Shown one piece after another: positions 33,509-44,557 of a stretch of 64,000 nucleotides of DNA. Position 1 is the first letter of the stretch. Each line of letters starts with the position of its first letter. The notes beneath the pieces are model-generated. The model ran no database searches, was not told where the DNA came from, and saw nothing but the letters and a program-made list of their open reading frames with translations. Origin of the DNA: Cryptomeria japonica (taxonomy: Eukaryota > Streptophyta > Pinopsida > Cupressales > Cupressaceae); NCBI RefSeq assembly GCF_030272615.1, contig NC_081405.1, positions 572,387,252 to 572,451,251 on the forward strand, in the 5' to 3' direction. Position numbers and translations under genes: made by a program.

Positions 33509-34699
33509 TGTTGGCATTTTTGATGATTATGTTGTGATTGTCATTGATGGGCACACACTTGATATGAGATCACTTTTTGTATGTATGAGTTAAAGCTCAA
33601 TCGGTATTTGTTCCAACCGGTATGATGTATTATAGTCTTTAGACTATCGGTGTTTTGCAGAAAGTGTTTACCGATCTGAAGCGGTATGAAGACCCCAAGC
33701 AGTTCGAGGATCTCAAGCGGTACGAAGGAACAAAGCGGCACAACTCATATTTCCCAGTCTTCATTTTGTCAAACCAGCAACCGGTATTTTTCTTAAACCA
33801 GTATTTTGTTTGAACCGGTAATAATCTATGATGAGTTACCAACCAACATTTTGTGATGAGTTACCATCCACCGATTGTTTGGCGGTGCCGACACTTTAAC
33901 AGTGCTTTTTGTGTAGTGTTACCGAATATGTCTAGATGCATTTAACCTAGGAAATTGTACTGTAATCCTATTGGACCGACATGAAATCAAATTCCTTTAT
34001 AAGGACATCATGTCTAGGGTTTTAGGTTGTTCCTAGGGTTTAAGGTGGTTGAAGAGTTTTTTTTTGTAAGAGAGATCATAGAAGAGAAGTTCAGGTCTAT
34101 GAGAGAAAGAAGAGTGTGAATGCGTTGAAGATTGAAGTAATGTTGGAATACATTAGGAATGAGCTATCAAGGATCTAACCAAGTAATCTGTGCTATTTTC
34201 TAGATCACTCACTTGTTGATTACTCACATCTTTGACAAGTCTGAAGCCCTTGACCAGGTAGGCCCAAAAAGCCTTTTGCAAATCCTCTAACAAGGTGGTT
34301 CACATCTATGGATCTAAAATCCTCTAGCAAGGTAGTCTTTAATCAAACTTATCTCTTAACAGAGATTGAGATTCCTAATAGGATCTATTCTGGTAAATAA
34401 CATTGTATGACCTTAACCGGTCTGACCTTAACCGATTTGGTTCCTATTCTGCAGATAGTTACTTGTGAGTTTCATCTCACCATGGTTTTTCCCATTTGGG
34501 TTTCCATGTCAAAATATCTTGTGTTATGGTGTTTGTGCTTCTGTGGATGAATGCATTATTTTCTATTTGGTTTACATGTGTGGTAATTGGTTTGTCTGCT
34601 AAACTGTTTTATCGGTTTACTGCTAGACTAGTTAAGTGTTTAAGTACAGTGATTTTTGGCATACTAATTCACCCCCCCCCCCCCTCTTAGTTTTCATCA
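33509..34699 (+). repeat. NALTR-2 5' LTR
   Basis: TGTTGGCATTTTTGATGATT to TTTTCATCA. TATA-like TTTATAAGG at 33996-34004. It holds a segment near 33825-33855 (a second GATGAGTTACCA block) that the 3' LTR lacks. The C-run before the end is expanded to about 13. Confidence 0.9.
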
Positions 34700-34701
34700 A
34701 T

Positions 34702-34714
34702 TGGTATCAGAGCC
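34702..34714 (+). promoter_or_regulatory. NALTR-2 primer-binding site
   Basis: TGGTATCAGAGCC, a full match to the usual plant copia initiator-tRNA-Met site, two bases after the LTR end. Confidence 0.9.
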
Positions 34715-34749
34715 AACCTTTCTATAAGTCTAACCACTTGGAAAGAGAT

Positions 34750-36028
34750 ATGGGGGAATACACTATGAGGGAACTTACTCATCGGCTCACTCAATTTGAG
34801 CAAGCCTATGATGATCTTATGGTCAAATATAAGGCCTCTCAGGTAAAAAGGAGAGAACATGCTGAAAAACTGATGGAGCTATCTGAAAATAATTCTTCTG
34901 ATGAAGCGGACATGGAAGCCCTAATTCAAGAAGTAGAAAAGTTGAATGAATTCAATTCCAACCTAAGAAAGGAGTTGGAAGGACTGATTATTTGAATGTG
35001 CCAAGAGCTTGAGAACCGGGGGAAAGCTGAAGATCTGGTAAAAGACAAAGATCATGAAATCTCTAAGCTGAAGCAAGAAATCAGTGCCCTAACCACTCAA
35101 CTCCATGCGAGCAAAGTGGAAAAGGAAGACATGCAAGGGGAACTGAGCATGGCCATCTCTAAGAATGCAAACTTGATGGAGTCAAATGCTACTATTTCCA
35201 AAGAACTCTTTGAGTCAAAGGAAATACTTGCTAAGTTCAACAAGAGTATTGTTAAGCTAGAGCAAAAGCTTGAATCGGCCAAACCTAACAAGAATATTGA
35301 TGGAATTGGTTACTCCGGTCATGAGCAAGGAGAGACCTCTGGTGCAAATGTTGAAGCATCGAAGAAGCAACCGGCATTCAAAGGTAAAGGTAAGCAAAAG
35401 TTCAAACCTATTTGCTTTAATTGTATTAAAGAAGGACATATTGCTAATGTGTATAGGAGAAAAGCCTACTATAATTTTCCTTACTTTATAAACAATATAC
35501 CTAGATCCAATAAGTTCAATGGTAATTGTTATGCATGCAACAAGTTTGGGCATAGAGCATCTAAATGTAGGTCTGTTATGAACAACACTGGAAGATATCC
35601 TCAGAGGACTCAAGGAGTTGGTCCAGAACCTTTTGTGAACTGGAATCTCAACCAGTTTAATACCTTTAATCATCAGTCAGGAAGCGGTTGCTATCAAGCA
35701 GCAACCGGATGGAGAGAAAACTATTTGATTTGTCATGGTCATGGTCACACTACTGCAGCATGTAGGAGGAAGAACGATAATGTGAATAATGGACCTTGAA
35801 GAGCACCTGGATTGGTCTGTTATCATTGCAACAAACCTGGTCACATTGCCAGATTCTGCAGAACAAGAAAGAACATATCGGATGACATACCTAGTCACTT
35901 TGGAAGGAAAGATTGATATTGAAACTATTCAAGTGGATATGAACAAAACCTGGAAAAAGAAACTGGGAGTGTTGCAAGAAGAATCGATTTCTGTACTTAG
36001 TGTGGAAATCATGGAACCAACAAACTAA
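34750..36028 (+). pseudogene. NALTR-2 ORF1: coiled-coil and zinc-knuckle Gag-like protein
   Basis: Starts MGEYTMRELTHRL at 34750. Open to TGA 34993, then in the same frame to TGA 35797, with a one-base shift near 35890-35900 before the tail TLEGKIDIETIQ...MEPTN. The N-terminal coiled coil, the KLEQKLESAK...GYSGHEQGETSGA segment and the knuckle array match NALTR-1. The first knuckle has lost its last Cys (CFNCIKEGHIANVY); CYACNKFGHRASKC and CYHCNKPGHIARFC are intact. The third again has Tyr for the first Cys (YLICHGHGHTTAAC), so that change was already in the family ancestor. Confidence 0.85.
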
Positions 36029-36470
36029 GCATCAGAAAAGCTTAGGTGGAGCAAACGGAAAAATACTTCGAACCCCCGGTTAGACCGGTAAAAGACCTTA
36101 ACCTGTATCTGATACTTGTCAGTTGACAGAAGACCGAAAATAGTAAAAGGCAAATTAGTGTTTATGCCCTAATATTGGAGCATTTATTATAGTAGGTGGA
36201 GAACCTGTTTAAAAGGAATTTTGAAATCATTTCTCACTTATCATTTTTCAAGCGAAGAATTTTTTCAAGTGTAGAGCGAAGGAAAGTGATTTACACTATG
36301 AATCAAAGAATTTATCAAATTCCCAAAGAAGAATCTGAAGCAAACATCTATTGGAAGAGTGTAGAATGCAAAGTGGTATCTCTGCAACCGAAGGAGTGTG
36401 AAGTGAAGTTCAAATTGTGAAGCCCTAAATTTCAATTTGCGAAGGTATTTTTCATAATTCTTCATTTATC

Positions 36471-39400
36471 ATGGCTTCGGCATCTCATGATAGCTCTAGT
36501 GCAACAGTTGATTCTATTGACTTCTTTAAGCGAAAGTCAAAATACAATGCCCTGTCTCAAGTACCGACTGGTGTTACAGTAGAAGAAGGGATTTCTGATT
36601 ACATAGACTGCAAAATCAAAGACCTAGGGTCTCTTGTAATCTATTCCTAGCTGTTCCTATTTTGTGGAAAGGATAAGAAGATTAAACTAGAATTCAGCAT
36701 TCTAGAAAAGAAGAAACCTCAAAATGCAGTTTATTTTCTTGAAGAATTTTTGGATGATCACATTCGCATTATTCTAAGAAGGGTACACGGTGACAAGATG
36801 TACCTATAGCGGACACATGATATCACACCGAAAGTGATTCATGTCGTCACCAGTTTCTGTAACACAGGGGAAGTGCCAGCCCTAAGGAAGGTCAGGAAGA
36901 CTAAAATGTCCAAGATCATCGGTTCAGTGAGCGACTCACATGGAATGACCATCAACTCAATCAAGGATGATCTGGTCAAGTATGCCTGCATGGTGATAGG
37001 TTACCAGACATTCTCTCCTAGCAGAATTAATTCTATCTCTGCTGCAGCGGTAAATGCCACTTACAGGATGATCAAGGAAGATGCATCGTTTGATCTGTGC
37101 ACTTGTATGCAAAGACAACTTATGTTGAATCTTAAGTCGATCAAACTAGACAATGCACAGAGATTCAAGTTCGGACAACTATTGGTTGGTTTGTTCTTTT
37201 ACTTCCAAGGCTACTTTCCAAGAGTAGGTGACATTCAGTGGTCTGTCGACCAACCGGTGATAAAACAAATCAAGGAAAGCCTACAAGCGGTTGGAACCGG
37301 CTATCCGGAAGCACTGAACAAATACGATGAGTTTAGATGCAAGATGAGTCAAATGATAAGGATATCTGGTGACATAGTAAAAAATTATGAGGAAGACATC
37401 TGCTTCACCATGAAAGTGGATGAATGCATAATGGAGGCTATTGAGCCTAGGCAAGAAGAAGTGGAGCCTATGGGCTATGAAGTAATGAATGATATGTTGG
37501 ACAGGTATGCTTCTACCCTAATTGCCTCACCCCCTGATCCTGAGGCAAAGAGAACTGGCACCTATTTGGAAAGGGTTACACCGGTTGCAGAACCCTCAGC
37601 AAAGAAGGGAAAGGCAGTGCCCTCGGCATCAGCACCGGTTACTACAGCCAGTCCCAAAGTGACCAAGCGGTCACCCATTAAGAAGAAACTTGAAGTGGTA
37701 CCTGCAAAATTATTTGAGAGGAAGTGGAAGGCAAAAAGTAATACACCTGACTCAGAAGAAACTATGTCAGAAGAACCACCTAAGAAGAAGACCAAGCAAA
37801 CAAAGAAAAAGCCAAAGAATGAACCGACATCATCTGCACCGATAAATATTGATATTTCTTCTTACAAACCTTTAGCACATTGTCAAAGAACTATAAAGAA
37901 TATTAGGAGAAAAGTGTTGAATGATTTAATTGATTGTTTTGATGATTTCAATGATGAAGAAAAGGAAGAAGTTGAACATGAAATCATTAAGTATTTGTGT
38001 GTTAATGACCGGTCGCCTTCAAAAATCAGATCTGAGACACCGGGTTCTTTGTATAATTCTCTAGACAATAAATGGTGCATTGCCATAGAAAAGGAACAGG
38101 AAATGAGGGAGGAAATATTTGCTCAACATTTTCCTGATGTATCAAATTCAGAACTTTTTGAAGTTATGAATAAATACAAAGGCCTCTTCTTCATGAGAAG
38201 AAGAAGACTCCTATTGCTAGAAGGAAAGGGTCATGAACTGATCAAGGATACACATACTCATGCTCAAAAAGCTCTTAAGATGCATCAAGTGGCTGAAGCC
38301 AACAGAAAAGTTGCACAAGAACCGGAAACTAGCAAACCAGATGAGGTGTATAACAGTGAAGAAGAACTAGTCATAAACCAAATGGACCCCATTGATGTTG
38401 ATGCCTTAGATGGTGAAAATGTTACTCAGAGCACACCTTCAGAAGGAACAGTATAGGAAAAGAAGGCTAAAGAAGAAAAGAAGCAATAGGAAGTAGAAAA
38501 GAAGAAATAGGCAGATGAAGAGGATAAGAGAAAAGAAGAGGAAAAGAAGAAAGAGGAAGAGGACAAGCGAAAAGAAGAGGAGAAGAAGAGAAACGAAGAA
38601 GAAAATAAGAAATAGGAAGCAAAGAAGAGGAAGAAGGAAGAGGAAAATAAAGAAGAGGAGAAGTGGAAAGAGGAAGAGAAGAAGAAGGAAGAGGAAAAGA
38701 AAGAAGAGGAGAAGTGGAAAGAGGAAGAGAAGAAAAAGGAAGAGGAAAAGAAAGAAGAGGAGAAGCGGAAAGAGGAAGAGAAGAAAAAGGAAGAGGAGAA
38801 GAAGAAGGATGAAGAAGAGAAAAAGCGAAAAGATGAAGAGAAGAGACAAGAAGAAGAGAAAAGATAGAAAGAAGAAGAGGAGCAAAGGAAGGCCAAAGAA
38901 GATAAGCAAAAAGCCAAGGACAAGGAAGCAGTGGAAAAGAGCACATAGGTGGAGACTCCAATGGCAATCGGTAGTCAAGCTAAACCGGCTGCAATTACCA
39001 GTCCGATTGACCTCTAGTTTGCAAATGAATTGGAGTTGTTGTAGAGCATTAAGCTTGCTCAAGAGCAATTGGATGCTCTAAGGAGGAAAAAGGAGGAAGA
39101 TGTTATCCAAACTGCGGTGGAAACACTTACCAGTTTGATACCCGGTATGAACCTTACCAGTACTGACTCCTCACTTGCACAATTGAAGCTCCTATGTACA
39201 GTTGTAGAAGACTAGGTACAAAGCCTGGAAGAGGTCGTAGAAGTAAATGCCAAGAAGGAACATCAAAAGGCTCTGGACACTGCCTTGGTGAGAAAATTAA
39301 CAGAGCTTTGGTCTGATCTCTAGAAGGCACAGAAGGACATTTGAGATGCAATGAATGAGGCCAATCTTCTACTCAGCAAGATTTGTCAGCCTCATTTATT

Positions 39401-39815
39401 CTATGATGATGTGCTCACTCAGAAGGACAAACTGCAAACTGATATGCAGTCATTTATTAGCACCTTCAAGATGCCCTATGACTCCTTCTCCACCTATGGA
39501 CAAACTATTCACCGACTTCAACTATAGTCTGCAAGACTATAGGCAAAGATAAGCAACCGGACATGAAATTTGCAGGAACTTCAACTGGTCCTATTGCCAA
39601 GACTACAAATTCTACAAAAGTGTTATCTAAATCTTGATGCCCTAACAGTCACTCAAGAGATGAGCATGATAGATGCCATGGAAGAACAGGTCTCCCAGAT
39701 GTAGACAGAGAAAGAGGTGGCTACATCCCTACTTGAATCATGGTCCTTATCCATGAAGCATTTTTTGTAGGACTTTAAGTCAATTTTTGAAAAATTTTAC
39801 TCTTTATTGTCATAA
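36471..39815 (+). pseudogene. NALTR-2 ORF2: unassigned protein with E/K helix
   Basis: ATG 36471 (MASASHDSSSATVD) to TAA 39813-39815 stays in one frame for 3345 nt with no net frameshift, but about eighteen nonsense codons interrupt it, sixteen TAG and two TGA by my reading, starting with 36648 and 36807. Domains follow NALTR-1: N-terminal globular region (VYFLEEFLDDHIRIILRRVHG, CMQRQLMLNLKSIK, FKFGQLLVGLFFYFQGYFPR), basic linker (KKKTKQTKKKPKN), second folded block (NNSLDNKW-like, KYKGLFFMRRRRLLLLEGK), Glu/Lys helix (38457-38940) and a helical C-terminus. Conservation of frame and length across two copies shows this was a real protein. Function unknown; an RNA-packaging or particle role is only a guess. 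Confidence 0.82.
38457..38940 (+). repeat. Homopurine tract of NALTR-2 ORF2
   Basis: About 480 bp of almost pure A/G, with units such as GAGGAGAAGTGGAAAGAGGAA repeated. It codes Glu/Lys/Arg heptad-free repeats with several TAG codons. Long minus-strand and alternative-frame ORFs over it are mirror artefacts. Confidence 0.85.
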
Positions 39816-40071
39816 ACACTTATTATTTTAATACTCATGAAATAGGGGTTAGTCTGCAATATTTTTTTGTCATTGTTGGCAAAGAGGGAGAAGTATATAA
39901 ATTTTGATGCTTTGATGTATACTTTCATGTTATTTCTATTAAGGAGTAGTATACATTGTATTTTATGCAAAGGGATAGTGTATATGCTTAGGGGGAGTAA
40001 TTTTGATTATGGCATATTTTTTTGTAAAACACTTAGATGTTAAAATTTTCCTAAGTGTTGCCATCAATGCC

Positions 40072-40083
40072 AAAGGGGGAGAT
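40072..40083 (+). promoter_or_regulatory. NALTR-2 polypurine tract
   Basis: AAAGGGGGAGAT directly before the 3' LTR start at 40084. Confidence 0.8.
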
Positions 40084-41228
40084 TGTTGGCATTTTTGATG
40101 ATTATGTTGTGATTGTCATTGATGGGTACACACTTGCTATGAGATCACTTTTTGTATGTATGAGTTAAAGCTCAACCGATATTTGTTCCAACCAGTATGA
40201 TGTATTATAGTCTTTAGACTATCGGTGTTTTGCAGAAAGTGTTTACCGATCTAAAGCGATATGAAGACCCCAAGCGGTTTGAGGATCTCAAGTGGTACGA
40301 AGGAACAAAATGGCACAACTCATATTTCCCAGTCTTCATTTTGTCAAACCAGCAACTAATATTTCTCTTAAACTGGTATTTTGTTTGAACTGGTAATACT
40401 CTGTGATGAGTTACCATCCACCGATTGTTTGGCGGTGTTGACACTTTAGCAGTTCTTTTTGTGTTGTGTTACCGAATATGTCAAGATGCATTTAACCTAG
40501 GAAATTGTATTGTAATCCTATTGGACCGACATGAAATCAGATTCCTTTATAAGGACATCATGTCTAGGGTTTTAGGTTGTTACTAGGGTTTAAGGTGGTT
40601 GAAGAGTTTTTTTTTGTAAGAGAAATCATAGAAGAGAAGTTCAGGTCTGTGAGAGAAAGAAGAGTGTGAATGTGTTGAAGACTGAAGTAATGTTGGAATG
40701 CATTAGGAATGAGCTATCAAGGATCTAACCAAGCAATCTGTGCTATTTTCTAGATCACTCACTTATTGATTACTCACATCTTCGACAAGTCTAAAGCCCT
40801 TAACCGGGTAGGCCCAAAAAGCCTTTTGTAAATCCTCTAACAAGGTGGTTCACATCTATGGATCAAAAATCCTCTAGCAAGGTAGTCTTTAATTGGACTT
40901 ATCTCCTAACAGATATTCATATTCCTAAGAGGATCTATTCTGGTAAAGAACATTGTATGACCTTAACCGGTCTGGTTCCTATTCTACAGATAGTTACTTG
41001 TGAGTTTCATCTCACCGTGGTTTTTCCCATTTGGGTTTCCACGTCAAAATCTCTTGTGTTATGGTGTTTGTGCTTCTGTGGGTGAATGCATTATTTTCTA
41101 TTTGCTTTACATGTGTGGTAACCAATTTGTCTGCTAAACTGTTTTACCGGTTTACTGCTAGACTAGTAAAGTGTTTAAGTACAGTGATTTTTGTCATACT
41201 AATTTGACCCCCCTCTTAGTATTCATCA
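40084..41228 (+). repeat. NALTR-2 3' LTR
   Basis: TGTTGGCATTTTTGATGATT to ATTCATCA, followed by the AACAT duplication. It is shorter than the 5' LTR mainly by loss of a GATGAGTTACCA-containing block near 40410 and a shorter C-run near the end. Confidence 0.9.
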
Positions 41229-41233
41229 AACAT

Positions 41234-41710
41234 GTTATCAGTCCATAACCTAGATAGGTACCAGACCTATTCTGGGTCCACCATGCCAAAGCAATGTCTT
41301 CAAGCAGTTGAAGCACGATCAAATAAAATCTTCAGCATCCTGAAATCCATGTAGAAGCTGCACCAACACCACTTATGCATCTTGTCAAGATTCCTTAGTG
41401 AAACATTTGCCTACTAAACCTTAAACCAATGCTGGTATGGGTTTACAAGAGTGTATGATAGCGTCCAATTACCAAGTCAATACCAACTAACCAAAACATG
41501 CTCTAGAAATATGTAACACATAAAATCAAACATACTCCATTGATCCAAACATGCCGGAAGAGTCCAACCAATAGTCTCTTCTGTTGGTAACACTAGATCT
41601 TCTACCGGTAACCAAAACCTGTCTATCGGTAACCAACCATAATAGCTAGTGTTGACATCAATGACAAAACATCAATGCAACACATAATCAATTCATCCAT
41701 AATGCCAACA
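41234..41710 (-). repeat. Copia-A 5' LTR, inner part (U3 side)
   Basis: Continues the LTR after NALTR-2: GTTATCAGTCCATAACCTAG here aligns with GATACCGGTCCATAACCTAG at 2945. It ends AATGCCAACA at 41710, followed by the ACCCA outer duplication. Confidence 0.9.
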
Positions 41711-42200
41711 ACCCATTCTTCAGAGTATACACCCTCATCCTCTAAATAACACACAACCTCTAGTGGTACCTTATGTTCCTTTGATGTGCCTAACACCAAA
41801 AAAGGAAAGGAACTTGCATTGCCAAAGTCAAAGTCTCGTCCCTTTTATTTTCCTATTCTTCCAAAAATCCCTCACCCTACTTTGTATGGAAAGCAAAATC
41901 ATTCACCACATCACACCCTTCACCTCTACCACCTATCTCAACCTCTAAGGGCTCTTCATATTCCTCTAGCTTCTCCTAAGGAAAAAGTAGGATAGGTTTC
42001 CATGGTTGAGCCTATGGTTCCTACTATGTAGCACTTCCTACTTCATTGGTTGGGCCTTCTCTTCAACTAGAAATGGCACAAACAACTCCACATGTGACAT
42101 AGGATGCTTTAGATTCTTCTCATGCTTCTATTCCTAGATCTTATCTACACTAGAACCAACTTGTACATGAGTGTAAGCATCATCAACAAGTGATAGCTTA
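41711..42200 (+). pseudogene. Ty3/gypsy remnant (G1, right part)
   Basis: Resumes the outermost gypsy after Copia-A. Open segments rich in Ser, Pro and Lys (EYTPSSS, TKKGKELALPKSKSRPFYFP, then PLASPKEKVG) suggest the linker that follows the protease region of G1. No catalytic motif. The boundary with the next gypsy fragment is not visible. Confidence 0.4.
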
Positions 42201-43670
42201 CTAGCGATGAAATGCATCAAGATTTTGAGGACTTTAGGATACATCTGGCTAGGATACAGGCAATAAAGAAAAAATGGATTTACTTAAGACATTTCTTTGT
42301 TTTAGTAGTAACCTCCCACCTACTGTTTCAATACAAACTAAAACATCTAATTCTTGTGTTGTTAATGTTTATTCTAGATATATGATATGTCTACATTAAA
42401 TGCTCCTATTGTCCATGCACCAAAGACATCCTATCCTGCTCCTACTTTTTAGCATATTTCTATGGTAAGTTTTGTTATACCCTAGTCATAGCAACAAACA
42501 ATTCCTATATCTGCACCTTCTTTCTCTATTCTTGGAGGTCTTCCAATTACCTTGATACCAATATCACAACCCCCTATGTATACCTAACCTCTAGTAGCAA
42601 GTGTAGGAGGGGTAGGATATCAACAATATGGGTACAATCCATATGTTGGTTACATGTATATAGTACTAGAACCCTCAAGGAAGGCAAAACCTAGGTGGAT
42701 ATCAAGGGATAAATTAGTATAATATATTTCAACAACCCCAATACCCTCAACAACAAAATATTAATCATCAATAGAATATGGAGGGGAACTTGAATATTCA
42801 GCCTAGGATGAATCAAAATTTACAACAACAACCAAATTTGTAATATAATCAGAATGTTCATCTTGGCCTAATCAGGGTGGACATCAAAGGAAAAATCATT
42901 TTATTAGAAGGCCTATACCATTGGAAAGATATATAGGTAAATAGATTTTATTAGCATCCCTGTTTATCCTAACCCTATAGAAAATGAGGTAAGAAATGCA
43001 ATCCAAAAATTTTTAGGGAATAATGTCATATCAAGGGAAATCACCTTAGATCTTTCATGAATATTATTGATAATTTTAAAATTGAGGCTAAAGATGTCAT
43101 CGGGAAGTTGTTTATGCAATCACTAACGCAGATGATGCTAGAGATTGGTATAGAATATTTCTTGATGATAGTATTGATTTTTGGTTGCAATTTAGAAGAT
43201 TGTTTAAGGAGAAATATACAGATAACATTGATCCTACATTTGTTATAGATGAATTCACTAGAATTAATATAGGAAATAATGAATTAATGACAAACTTTAA
43301 TATGATATTTATAAAAATATGCAATAAAATTCCTTCATAAATAAGACCTCATGAGCCTATGTGTCAATTATTATATATTAATTCTTATAATCCTACAATG
43401 GGTTATGTATCAAGAGATAAGACATTGTGGACTCTCAGAGATACTTTTAAGGCTGCATTACACATTGAAAATAATAGAAGGGAATTTGGTCAAATTGGGA
43501 AAAGAGATGATGTCAAGATACTTCATAATCCTAAGGGGCATCAAGAAAAACAACCTAAACAAGAAGATAAGTTTGACAATTTGATGAGTGCCTTGAAGGA
43601 CCTTAGTTAAAAGTTTGCAAAACGTGAAAAGAGTATGCCTCATGACAGACCTAGTTATCAAAGATAGGAA
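42201..43670 (+). pseudogene. Ty3/gypsy gag (G2)
   Basis: Gag of a second gypsy element, degraded. A proline/glutamine/asparagine-rich N-terminal part (42560-42850) precedes a typical gypsy Gag core: FMNIIDNFKIEAKDVIGKLF at about 43055-43115, then in a shifted frame DDARDWYRIF, FRRLFKEKYTD and DEFTRINIGNNELM to about 43320. A basic tail follows (43350-43610, RDDVKILHNPKGHQEKQPKQ). Frameshifts occur near 43125 and 43330. It leads into the protease in the same orientation. Confidence 0.65.
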
Positions 43671-44557
43671 AGACCTATGAGGTTGAAAGAATTTCCATAT
43701 AACACTTTTTGGCATGATGGAAAACCAATACAAAATAAAAGTTAAAGAGGTGCATCTAGTAAAGAGATTAGGGACATACGTGGTTGAAGAAAACTTATGG
43801 TGTGTGGTATGTCAGATGCCCTATTCCCCTACACAATGTGTGATATTTGTTTCATTTGAACAAGAAGGTTTACCTTGTGATGATTGTGATGAAACTTGTT
43901 ACTCTAAAGAAAATACCATTAATATTATTTTTACCATTTACTATATTTTAAAAGGTGAATATTCATCTCGAGATGAAGACTTTGTAGAAACTTATGTAAA
44001 TAATCAAAGACAAGGAGAATAGAGTTACCATCAATAAGTTTTCTCTGATAATGAAGATCCATTTTAGGACACCAATATAAATGTGGTGATCTATGAGGCA
44101 AAGAATATATCTCTTAGAGGACCATATGAGAAAGAGATTAGATCAAGCTCACAGTAGTTTCTATTACCTAAGCAATAAATAGCTACACTCTGAGGAATAA
44201 GATAGTCAATGTTGATCAAGGAAAACCAAGTAGCATTTTTGTGAATGAGACATAGGGTGTTACTAAGGACTCAAGTGAGGTGAAGAAGCCTAAAGAAATT
44301 AATAAGCCTATCAAAAATCTGAAGGTTCACTTTGAGGAGAACAAAACAAAACAAAAGGATACTCTTGCAAAGGAGTGTTTTTGCAAATAATTCCGCTAAA
44401 ACAATTGACAAGGAGAAAGTTACTAAATTGGATGTGAATAAGATACATAATCCCACCTCATCTAATGTTACTACATTTAATATTATTCAAACTTTATCTT
44501 AGATGAAATTTCCAATCTGTTTGCTAGAAACATTGAGAATAGAGGATCATAGGGAGA
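43671..44557 (+). pseudogene. G2 gag-protease linker
   Basis: Partly open (43714-44022, with CVVCQMPYSPTQC and LPCDDCDETCYSKEN) in the gag-to-protease interval. The paired Cys residues are suggestive but not a classical CCHC knuckle. From 44060 to 44557 frames are broken, with Lys/Glu-rich translation. Assigned by position only. Confidence 0.4.

Larger units (their letters stand above)
33509..41228 (+). mobile_element. NALTR-2: second copy of the non-autonomous LTR family
   Basis: LTRs 33509-34699 (1191 bp) and 40084-41228 (1145 bp), with exact AACAT duplications at 33504-33508 and 41229-41233. It is inserted in the 5' LTR of Copia-A; the empty site is visible in the other Copia-A LTR at about 2938-2946. 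PBS 34702-34714, ORF1 34750-36028, ORF2 36471-39815, polypurine tract before 40084. It is collinear with NALTR-1 throughout, again without any pol domain. Both ORFs are broken. Confidence 0.92.
2159..41710 (-). mobile_element. Copia-A: Ty1/copia LTR retrotransposon, split by two insertions
   Basis: Minus-strand Ty1/copia element reconstructed from three pieces. Its 3' LTR is 2159-3421, pol is 3767-6966, gag is 31672-32665, and its 5' LTR is 32724-33508 plus 41234-41710. The LTRs are 1263 and 1262 bp after removing the insertion. The outer flanks carry a near-perfect duplication, GCCCA (2154-2158) and ACCCA (41711-41715). The left piece has only pol and the right piece only gag, with no overlap, and both internal breaks are bounded by exact target duplications, so one element was split rather than two truncated. 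Uninterrupted length would be about 7.1 kb. Stops and at least one frameshift make it non-autonomous now. Confidence 0.9.

Noticed and set aside
34702-34714. Fragment of a tRNA-Met gene (also at 24336 and 54172)
   Set aside because: Only 12-13 bases of tRNA complementarity directly after LTR ends; these are primer-binding sites.
38426-39081. Long Leu/Phe/Ser-rich minus-strand ORFs and the Lys/Arg-rich plus-strand ORF
   Set aside because: Same artefact over the NALTR-2 purine tract; ORF2 is in the frame starting at 36471.
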